Shown one piece after another: positions 55,882-64,000 of a stretch of 64,000 nucleotides of DNA. The stretch covers positions 80,396,756 to 80,460,755 of the forward strand of contig CM060731.1 in assembly GCA_030704615.1 (NCBI GenBank). Direction: 5' to 3'. The notes beneath the pieces were generated by a model that was not told where the DNA came from, searched no databases, and was given only the letters and a program-made list of their open reading frames with translations. This DNA comes from Takakia lepidozioides. Lineage: Eukaryota > Streptophyta > Takakiopsida > Takakiales > Takakiaceae. Position numbers and translations under genes: made by a program. How positions within the stretch are numbered: the first letter of the stretch is position 1; every line of letters begins with the position of its first letter.

Positions 55882-56620
55882 ATGGCTCGCATCGTGGCCC
55901 TCTCGACAAGCGCCATCGTCTTCAACTTAAGCTCTTCTCCAGTTTCCTTCTTCGAAATTCATCAGCAACAATCTCAGCACTCTTTCCGAAATGTGTTACC
56001 TTGTAAGTGTGAGCTTCCGAAGAAGTGAGGTATCAAAATTGTGAAGTAGGGTATAAACCAGTCACATACGTTGGATTTTGTCGCAGGCACAGAGAGAAGA
56101 TTTGCACGAGCATGTAGGTGGCAGCAGAGACGCCGTGTTTTATGCCAGGCAGAGGAACAACCAAAGGCTTTGATTCAGATGGAGCCTGGACATATCGTCA
56201 GAGACGAGGTAATATTTCTTTGACAGATTGAACATCGACATCCATTGACAGGAGAGATGGTCAAAGCCTCGATTGTACTTTCACGGCCTATTGTCTGCTG
56301 ATCTAGAAAACATTCAAGCAAAATGCCATGTTCTGGAATATAGAGCTACGTAGTGCTGATAAAATAAATTCCATTGAATGGGATAAAACCTTGCATGAAT
56401 CCTGTATGGAGTTGGGGTTGGTCAGGAATGGGAGAGGCAAAGAAGAGAAGAAAGTCGAGAATTAGAAAGGAGGCGACAGCAGGAGAAAAACGAAGAAGCA
56501 AAGAAGGAGGTTGAGTATCGCAAAATTGGACTGCAGCTGAAAGGGTACCCGCCAGAGGAGATTAGCAAAGTGAAACGCTCAGTGGCCAGCTGGATCAGGG
56601 CTGGTGAAGAGGTGGAAGAG
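55882..56620 (+). CDS. PAC: PALE CRESS (PAC), exons 1-3 of a longer gene
   Basis: Three exons join in one frame with canonical splice sites: 55,882-56,002 (donor CTT|GTAAGT), 56,087-56,208 (acceptor TCGCAG, donor GAG|GTAATA) and 56,426-56,620 (acceptor GGTCAG, donor GAG|GTAAAT), 438 bp, 146 codons. The N-terminus is rich in Ser, Ala and Arg with no acidic residue for 25 positions, as in a plastid transit peptide. Exon 3 encodes EWERQRREESRELERRRQQE, a charged coiled-coil, then EYRKIGLQLKGYPPEEI and SWIRAGEEVEE, matching PALE CRESS of Arabidopsis as I remember it. PAC is a plastid protein required for chloroplast development, linked to plastid ribosomal RNA and ribosome accumulation. The C-terminal half is not found to the right edge, so the gene continues past a long repeat-filled intron or is truncated. 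Confidence 0.82.
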
Positions 56621-56835
56621 GTAAATATCAGTTTGACTTGCATATGCAAGTTTCCCATTTTCTGCTTGGTCTCTATGATGACACTCAGGAAAAGGCAGGT
56701 GTTGCTTCCATTGATTTTTGGTCTGTTTTTGGTTTAACATGTATTGAGATCCATGACAGAGACAGAAGGAAGGAAGAAGAGAGAGGGCAGAGAGGGGGGA
56801 TGAGATTTAGTGATAAACTTCCAGAGAGAGACGTA

Positions 56836-56960
56836 CTCATAAGACGTCTAGTGTATGGCCATAGATCCCGCACCCAGTTTGGGCAGAACTAACGGACACT
56901 CCAATAGAGACAGAATGCCCATGTCGTTCCCTGCGAACGTTGGCTGGCCATAGCTTTATG
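56836..56960 (-). mobile_element. LINE-2 3' end fragments
   Basis: GTACTCATAAGACGTC and ATCCCGCACCCAGTTTGGGC match the 3' tip of LINE-2 (compare 59,195-59,250 and 63,340-63,400). A second tip-like word, GGCCATAGCTTTATGGCC, follows at 56,947. Only the last 60-120 bp are present. Confidence 0.65.
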
Positions 56961-56974
56961 GCCATTAACCCCGA

Positions 56975-58595
56975 GAGAGAGATACGGCTCGTCTTGTCTT
57001 GACAAGAAAGGATCTGTCTATATGAGACAAGATCAGATTATAGACAACACCGTCAAAGGAAGGCATCATCATATTACTTCTTGATCCCGCTCTAAAATTT
57101 AAAATCTTTTCCATATAGGTGATTGGGGTGTGTGGTGGTGTGACCGAATGTGATCAGATACAGGTTTATCTCCTATCTTAGCATTGAGGTAGGGAGACTG
57201 TCGTTGTTTCTCCAAAACCATCTCTAGCAAGTCAAAGCAAACTTACCATGCATAAGGTTTGCAAAAGACTTCATCATAGAGCTCATAACATGTACAACAT
57301 AGGTTCTGGAGATGAGCTTATGATAAGATAGCACACCTCAGAGTGATATGTAGTGTCTGTCACTAAATTACTATCTTAGCATTATTAGAAATTGTTACTT
57401 TTCCTGTATTCCTCTCGTAGTTAGTGCACCATAACACTGGTTGCTCACTACAAGTAAACAGCTTTCTCATATCTGCAAAACAACTCCATATTCCAGCTGT
57501 GTTTTTAGACAAAATATTGAAAAATTCATAGAAGAAGAGTGGCTCTCACCTGCGCCCGTCCCAAAACACCACAGGCATATGATGTGGGTTAGTGACAATG
57601 TGCGTGGTGAATGGCAGGCCCTCTTGCGTGCTATAGCTTGCCAAAGTGAACCAATAAGTATTATGTCAAATACCAAAGCAGAAAAACCTCTAGGTCAAGA
57701 TCATATTAATGAATGCAAAAGTTAGTGGCATTTCCATCTAAAAAACCATGCATTGAGAGAGAGAATTAGGACTTGTCTTGTCTTGACAAGAAAGGATCTG
57801 TCTTTTCCAGATTAGACCGCAAATTTATAGACAATGAATAGACAAGGCACCATCACATTTCCTCCTGATCTAGACTCAACATTGACTCCATATCTATAGA
57901 GGTGATCAGGGTGGGTGGTGGTGTAATTATATATGATCAAATACAGGTTTCCCACCATCTTAGATTTACCACAGAGATAGGCAGAACTGTTCATGGATTT
58001 TCATGAACTGTTATACTACTCCATGGTAGAGAGTATGAGATAGCTCTGTGTAAGGCAAATAGCTGCTATGTCAAGCATCACTGTATTGCATTTTGTTTTC
58101 AAACAACACCTCTACCAAGTCATTGCAAACTTACCACGCCTGTGGTTTGCAGGAAACTTGATCAAAGAGCTCAGATCTTGGACAGCTTAGGTTCTGAGCT
58201 CATGGTAAGACAACATAACTCATAGTGATATATAGTGACCATGCACTATATCACTAACCTAGCAGATAGGAAAAATCTCAGAGCATAGGTTAGATCCCTG
58301 GAGAGGGTAACCCGCTGTTATTCTTTGCTGAAGTCCTCTCATATGTAGTGGCATCATAACATTTAGTTGCTGACTGCAAGTAAGCAACTTTCTCATATCT
58401 GCAAGACAACTCCAGATCCAGCTCTGTGATTTCGGACAAAAACCCAAAAATTCATAGAAGAAGAGAGGCCCTCACCTGCAACCGTCCCCAAAAACACCAC
58501 AAGCATATGATGTGCATTAGTGAGGATGTGCAAAGTGAATGGCAGGCCCTTTTGCATGCTATAGCTTTCCAAAATGAACCAGTAAGTAAATGTCC
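56975..58595 (-). repeat. Two tandem relatives of the array arms, minus sense
   Basis: GTCTTGTCTTGACAAGAAAGGATCTG begins unit 1 at 56,991 and unit 2 at 57,775 (in two parts here). Later landmarks TTCATAGAAGAAGAG recur at 57,525 and 58,451. In both, the reverse-complement module CTCACCTGC ... CGTCCC ... CACCACA ... TTAGTGA lies at about 57,548-57,600 and 58,473-58,530. Left parts resemble the P1 end of arms 2 and 4 (GGCACCATC ... GGGTGGGTGG). The units are 0.75-0.95 kb. Confidence 0.65.
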
Positions 58596-59195
58596 AATAT
58601 CAGAGCATAAACCCCACTTTTGTACAATCATGCAAGGGAGTCATAGGAGTAGATCACTAGCAACCACAACCTGAAGCGTTTGTGTAGGAAGGGCTGCGAC
58701 ATTACTGTTTCTGCCATACTTCCCTTGTTCATGTAATGCATATTAGCAGCTCATAGAACACTACCACTGATTCTACTTTTTAGAGTCAAGTGGCTGGAAG
58801 TAAGGAGTGTCATTCACTCGACTTAATCAAGAGTCAAGTGGCTGGTACTAACTTTGTTCTCATTTTCAGGTTTCCTAATTGTGACACAAGGCATTGGCTA
58901 CCGTAGACCAGCCAGAAGAGCAATGTACATCGACCCGATCATGTAGAAGGTGTACACATGTACTCCAGTATGCTGCTGCCACAGGGCCTAGCACAAGATA
59001 TCAGGGATTAGTTCGCCATCAAACGGCACAAAATCCTAGTTCCACTTTGGCATAAAAAAGGATAATCCAAAAACAGACTATCAAATTTCTACTAAGAGAA
59101 ATATGCTAAACAGATATGTGCTGCTTTCAAAGTATTAGAGTCTTGTCAGGGGCTGACGCCAGTCGTATGACTTACCTTGGAACGGGAGAATGTAC

Positions 59196-60762
59196 TCATA
59201 AGACGTTGTTTACCGTAGCCTTGTGGCCATTGACCCCGTGCCCAGTTTGAGCGGAAAAGAGACATAAGACGTTGTTTGCCGTAGCCTTGTGGCCATTGAC
59301 CCCACGCCCAGTTTGAGCGGGAACAAAAGGGACAGAACCTACCTCTGTCAGGGGCTGACGTTGGTAGTAAGACTTACCTTCATATATAGAATTAATCCGG
59401 GTTTTCCAGATATCCTCTAGAAATCCCTTCACACAAGCATCAATCTGCTGTGTGTGATTTGCCCATAAACTAGGCCTCAGGAGGGCCTGGGCTTTTGGCT
59501 CAGCCTCGAGACTTTCAAAGTTGGTAAACAGGGGTACAGCCACAATTCTCTTGATAGAATTGAAGAGAGCGTCTCTTTGGTGAGATAACCCAGGACAGTG
59601 TATCAGAAAATGAATACTTGTCTTCAGATTGCCCACACAACGGGCAATTGCACTCTCCCTTTCCTATCTGCTTCTGTTTGCTGTTCAAAGGTAGGCTTCC
59701 TGCCCTGAGTTTAAATTTCAGTCTAGTGCCGAGAGTGGGTAGACCCTTGAGGTCATCCAAGATGTCCTCCCCCATGTCACTGACTGGAAACAAGTTCAGG
59801 GAAGTTTTCCGCCTAACTTCATTGTCATCAGACAATCTCATGGCAACAGACATGGCTTTGGACACTACAGCCTCTAAGTCAGATTTATCCAGCAGGGTCA
59901 AGACTTGCGGATCCAGGTCCAGAAAACATTGAAGAGCAGAGGGGAGAGAGTACATCCTTGAGCTACACCTTGGTCTATGTCAAAGAAGTTGGACTTCTCT
60001 GTTAACAGTGACACAGCTTTTGGTGTGAGCATACAAGTTGGGGACAACTCTCCACATCTTTCCCTTGATCCCACAAGACCAGAGGCGGAACCATAGGCCA
60101 TCCCTCCACACTGTGTCATAAGCCTTTTTGACATCCAGGAAAAAAACATAAGTGGGTTTCCCTTCTTTTTTCCTTCCCTGGATAATCTGGCTTAGAGTGA
60201 AGATATGATCCACACAGCCCCTGTTTCGCCGAAAGCCAGTTTGGCCTTCGTGGAAACAACCTCTAGACTCCAGATCAACCTCGAGACGAGTACTTATAAC
60301 TCTGCAGAATGTCTTGCCAACAGCATTGAGGAGCGTGATGCCACGGTAGTTCCCCGGTTCTTCTCTGTCACCCTTCTTGTATAGATTGACAATGACCCCC
60401 TGTCGCCAGCGAAAGGGGATCATGTCAGTCTTCCAGATAAGGTTAAAGAGGAGAACTAGGGCCTCTATCATGGGATCGCCACCGTGCTTGATAAGCTCGT
60501 TGACAATACCATCAGGTCCACCAGCTTTATATCCATTTAAATGTTCAATTGCTTCCACAATCTCAGAAGAACTAATGGGAGCATTATAAGCCATTGAAAT
60601 ATACTCCAGTTCATCAGGGCTGTTTTGAATCATAGGAACAGTCTTTCCAACTGTGTCCCTCCATTCAGCAGAAGACCCCTCACTGTTAGACCTAGAAGTT
60701 CTGCCAAGGATACTGTAGTGAGTTTCAAAGGTTTTGACAATGTCAACCGATGAAGTCACCAC
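59196..60762 (-). pseudogene. LINE-2 reverse transcriptase and C-terminal domain
   Basis: 59,980-60,762 has RT blocks in order: LNGYKAGGPDGIVNELIK, GVIVNLYKKGDREEPGNYRGITLLN, QTGFRRNRGCVDHIF, YVFFLDVKKAYDTVW (first catalytic Asp). 59,898-60,149 continues with DQGVAQGCTLSPLLFNVF. The following palm part with the second catalytic pair is absent; the sequence jumps to LDLDPQVLTLLDKSDLEAVV (59,880-59,920). The C-terminal domain (59,196-59,955) has CNCPLCGQSED and ends VNGHKATANNVL next to the 3' tip. Without YADD it cannot polymerise. Confidence 0.85.
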
Positions 60763-61913
60763 TGCACCTTAGTAGTCTTCAGCGCTTGTACTTGCTGACC
60801 GTTTTTCGGCTTGTACAAACGTTGAAGGGCCAACCAGAATTTCTTGTCATTACCACCATGGTGGTTTGAGTTCATTTCACTGTATAACTTGTCCCAGTAT
60901 AATTTCTTCTGAGACCTAACAAGCTGATTGATATCTTTACGGAGCTGGTAGTACCTCGCCCACAATTCTCTGTTGGTTTCCAAATTGCAGCACTCTTTAT
61001 AGAGGGCTCGTCTCTCAGCTATCTTGAGTTTAATCTCATTAGTCCACCAATTAACTGCTCTACCGCAGACAATTAGTTTCCTCCCAATGATCTTGTCAGC
61101 CACGGAGGAAACGAAACTCTCCCAAGAGTCCACTGCTCTTTCGACTTCATTTCTTGCGTTAACAGAGCGTGACTGAAGTTCTTGGAGTGATTGGACAAAA
61201 TGAGGGAGAGCCTCTTGCAAGGCCTGGACGTACTCAGCCTTGACCTCCTCATTGTGGAATTTTTCTATGCGCCACTTCCGAATCGAACGTTTCACAGATC
61301 TCTTGGTGGTGGGAAAACACCTTTTGATCTCAGTCCAAACCAGGAAGTGGTCAGAGGTACCAATATCAGTTCTGTCGATCAACACATTGGCACACTGGGG
61401 GAACAAAATTTTGTCCATTATGATATAGTCCACAATGGAACGTTCCCCAGTTTGGGATTTCTCACGAGTCCACTGCACTTGGTCACCTCTTGTCCTGTTA
61501 TTCAAGGTCAAAAGCTGAAGCTCTTCTAGACAGTTAATTAACCGTCTGCCATTAGAATTCAGTTCCTCACCAAAAGGTCCAATGATATCGTCCTGATGGA
61601 TCCCTTTGCCCACCCGGGCATTGAAGTCCCCCAATAGTACCACCTGACCTTTGGCAAGGAAACAGTCCAGCTTTACATCTTCGAAGGCCTTGTCTGCGTC
61701 AGCACTAAGGGTCCCCTCTGTGGGCATGTAAACACAACCAACAAAGAGGTCCTTTGTACTCATGCCGCCCTTCAAATTCAGTTTTAGCCAGATACTATGC
61801 TCGTACCTCAAACCCTTGTTGATAATTTCACAATTGTCAAACAAGAAATCACGGACAAAGAATCCGACCCCTTTTTGACCGCGTTTGGCAGAGGCTGCCT
61901 TGAGAGTACACAT
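60756..61913 (-). pseudogene. LINE-2 endonuclease and linker
   Basis: A 385-codon frame. GVGFFVRDFL, VVLLGDFNARVGKGI, RSIVDYIIM and DIGTSDHFLVW are the APE-nuclease motifs; GDFN and SDH carry catalytic residues and are intact. The part after residue 180 is a basic linker leading to RT. The nuclease N-terminus (LATFNFSGLTNQRKQLEVGQ) lies in the previous frame near 62,030-61,970, so a frameshift near 61,910 separates it. A second break near 60,765 separates it from RT. Confidence 0.88.
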
Positions 61914-63004
61914 CTTACCTGCCCATTTATAGCCAATGACATCTCCAACCAGTTTACCCGACGTTTCCCATGTTTCTTGCCCAGAACTTGTCCCACTTCA
62001 AGTTGTTTCCTTTGGTTGGTCAACCCTGAGAAGTTGAAAGTGGCCAGCTGCAAGCCAGCCCTTTGCGTGTGAATTGTTTGTCGTCTAGGTAGCTTGTGAT
62101 TGCTCCTGGACGGCCAACCGTTCTGCAAAGGGGGGACAGTTACCCCATGTGTAGATTTTGCTCGTCTTGTGTAAACTTTGAGAATTGGTAAACCATTCAG
62201 GGTACCAAATCTTTCAGTTACACGACGCACAGGCTCCGCACACATAGGGGCAGATTGTCCGTCAGACTGCTTGGGGACAATTACCCCGTGTATAGATTTT
62301 GCTCGTCTTGTGTAGACTTTGAGGATTGGTAAACCATTTAGAGTACCAAATCCTTCAGTTACACGACGTTCAGGCTCTGCACACTTAGGGACAGATTGTC
62401 CATCTGACGGCTTGGGGACAATTACCCTGTGTATAGAATTTGTTCGTCTTGTGTAAACCTTGAGGATTGGTAAACCATTCAGAGTACCAAATCCTTCAGA
62501 TTCAGGACGTTCAGGTTCCGTACACTTAGGGGCATCTTGTCCTTCTGGCTGTTTGGATTCAACCTCATCCAGAGCATCAAACCGATTAGAAACTCTCAAG
62601 TTGAAGTTGTTGCCCTTGGTTGTCTTCCTAGAGCGCCCCATTGAATCACCAATGTCTAAGACCGCTCTCCAGCCAGTCAAGGGACGAACTTCTTTGAGAT
62701 TGAATTGATGCGGGACTCTATTAGAAGCACTTTTGGTCATTGCAACCTTCAACGTACCCCTGTTATCAAGTCTCGAGATGGTACCATTAGCCATGAAATC
62801 CAAGCCTAAGCTAGAGCATGTAGTTTTAAAGAACACATCGTCCATCCTGGGATTCACCCCAAAAACTACACATGAAGCCCTAGATTTGGCATAAGTAACC
62901 AATTCCCAGGGATCACCCTGAGGAGTGTTGATGTTGATAGGAGCTAAATTTTTTATTGTTTTCGCAGGCCATAAGTTTAAGCACAGGAACCAACCCGAGC
63001 CCAA
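61808..63004 (-). pseudogene. LINE-2 ORF1-like region with a triple 47-residue repeat
   Basis: A 398-codon frame opening near 63,004. Residues 1-160 form a domain with CVVFGVNPRMDDVFFKTTC and GTLKVAMTKSASNRVPHQF, with no zinc knuckle that I can see. Residues about 155-300 hold three near-identical 47-residue repeats (GFGTLNGLPILKVYTRR in each). The end enters the endonuclease N-terminus in frame, which suggests that the intact element had a single fused polyprotein. Confidence 0.75.
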
Positions 63005-63334
63005 GTGCCGAGTATGCTAGACAGAGCATACGACTGCCCAATTTGAGCGGAGGGGCTGCCCCCAAGCGGTAGGAGTCCGCTTGTTACCATTCAGAGATCA
63101 CACTCCAGGGAGTTGCAGGGAATGGCCCGTGTAGGCATATTCTAAAGAGGGAAAGGCCCCAAGCTTTCCAACTAAATCCAATGCACTACCTTACCTGAAG
63201 CAAAGCGCTTCAGGTCGAAACAAACAAGAACACGAGGTCACAAGGCCGGCATTTAGTCACAGAGACATTAATGTACTCCCGTTTCAAGTCCACCCAATGT
63301 CAATAGGCTTCCTAGAGGACAGGGAGACTAGAGA
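63005..63334 (-). other. 5' leader of LINE-2
   Basis: No ORF. It contains a hairpin CCTGAAGC/GCTTCAGG at 63,197-63,216 and the word CCCAATTTGAGCGG at 63,034, also found in the 3' tip. It meets the 3' tip of the next copy near 63,335. Confidence 0.45.
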
Positions 63335-64000
63335 GAGATTGTACTCATAAGACGTTGTTTGCCGTAGCCTTGTGGCCATTGACCCCGCGCCCAGTTTGAG
63401 CGGGAACAAAAGGGACAGAACCTACCTCTGTCAGGGGCTGACGTTGGTAGTAAGACTTACCTTCATATATAGAATTAATCCGGGTTTTCCAGATATCCTC
63501 TAGAAATCCCTTCACACAAGCATCAATCTGCTGTGTGTGATTTGCCCAAAAACTAGGCCTCAGGAGGGCCTGGGCTTTTGGCTCAGCCTCGAGACTTTCA
63601 AAGTTGGTAAACAGGGGTACAGGCACAATTCCCTTGATAGATTTGAAGAGAGCGTCTCTTTGGTGAGAGAACCCCGGACAGTGTATCAGAAAATGAATAC
63701 TGTCTTCAGATTGCCCACACAACGGGCAATTGCACTCTCCCTTTCCTCTCTGCTTCTGTTTGCTGTTCAAAGGTAGGCTTCCTGCCCTGAGTTTAAATTT
63801 CAGTCTAGTGCCGAGAGTGGGTAGACCCTTGAGGTCATCCAAGATGTCCTCCCCATGTCACAGACTGGAAACAAGTTCAGGGAAGTTTTCTGCCTAACTT
63901 CATTTTCATCAGACAATCTCATGGCAACAGACATGGCTGAGGACACTACAGCCTCTAAGTCAGATTTATCCAGCAGGGTCAAGACTTGCGGATCCAGGTC
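63335..64000 (-). mobile_element. Second LINE-2 copy, 3' part, runs off the right edge
   Basis: 63,345-63,842 encodes the C-terminal domain (CNCPLCGQSEDSIHFLIHC, WANHTQQIDACVKGFLEDIW, VNGHKATANNVL). 63,800-64,000 continues in another frame with DLDPQVLTLLDKSDLEAVVSS after a one-base loss near 63,854. It is closely related to 59,255-59,950, in the same orientation and directly upstream of that copy. Confidence 0.88.

Larger units (their letters stand above)
59140..63320 (-). mobile_element. LINE-2 copy, nearly full length
   Basis: A non-LTR element, minus strand: 5' leader about 63,005-63,320, ORF1-like region, APE-type endonuclease, RT, C-terminal knuckle domain, and 3' tip at about 59,190. 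The RT and knuckle sequences differ from the L1-type element at the left edge, so this is another clade, not assigned. Frame breaks lie at about 61,910, 60,765 and 59,930. The last break removes the RT YADD region. The 3' tip is duplicated in tandem. Confidence 0.85.
56621..64000 (+). other. Probable PAC intron 3, more than 7.3 kb, filled with repeats
   Basis: Exon 3 ends in a good donor at 56,621 and the sequence encoding the next conserved PAC block (a helix after EEVEE and a DLARRDDEK-like stretch) was not found to 64,000. The interval holds LINE-2 pieces, two diverged relatives of the hairpin-array arms and two LINE-2 copies. If the gene is functional this is one intron. Confidence 0.5.

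Overview
This is nuclear DNA of a land plant, in a region made almost entirely of nested transposable elements. The evidence for a plant is a spliced gene on the + strand at 55,882-56,620 whose product matches the plastid protein PALE CRESS (plant-specific, with a transit-peptide-like N-terminus), together with chromodomain Ty3/gypsy elements, CACTA elements with TNP2 transposase, and a tRNA-derived SINE. The dense nesting points to a large repeat-rich genome. The PAC product looks diverged from the flowering-plant protein as I remember it, so a non-flowering lineage (fern, lycophyte or gymnosperm) is plausible but not proven.

Layout. 1-4,735: an L1-type LINE on the minus strand, entering RT at the left edge. 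6,175-8,970: a decayed Ty3/gypsy element (Gag, protease, RT) with a dUTPase-like domain between protease and RT. 9,380-9,960: eleven imperfect palindromes around GCCAATATTGGC. 10,208-10,960 and 13,931-14,667: two hAT-like transposase remnants; the second is cut by a chromovirus LTR. 14,668-19,168: chromovirus copy 1 (LTR, chromodomain, integrase, RNase H, RT), itself cut at 19,169 by the end of a CACTA element (19,169-22,115) with a spliced accessory gene.

22,115-45,605: an array of large arms in alternating orientation that meet at two kinds of hairpin junction (called P1 and P2 here). A LINE-2 fragment with a 20-bp target duplication sits in one P1 junction. A complete 6.7-kb copy of the same chromovirus (32,575-39,302, duplication GAAAG) sits in another arm. 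Two further LINE-2 fragments are fused to P1 half-hairpins.

46,059-46,359: a small two-exon gene fragment, minus strand. 46,477-about 52,500: CACTA element(s) with a degenerate TNP2 transposase. 52,731-53,592: a TIR element with a SINE inside it. 55,882-56,620: the first three exons of PAC. From 56,621 to the right edge the next PAC exon is not visible. That space holds relatives of the array arms and two LINE-2 copies in the same orientation, so it is probably a very long intron.

The only likely functional host gene is PAC. Everything else is selfish DNA in different stages of decay. Insertion order can be read from the nesting: hAT before chromovirus copy 1 before CACTA A; palindrome arms before LINE-2 and before chromovirus copy 2; TIR element before SINE.
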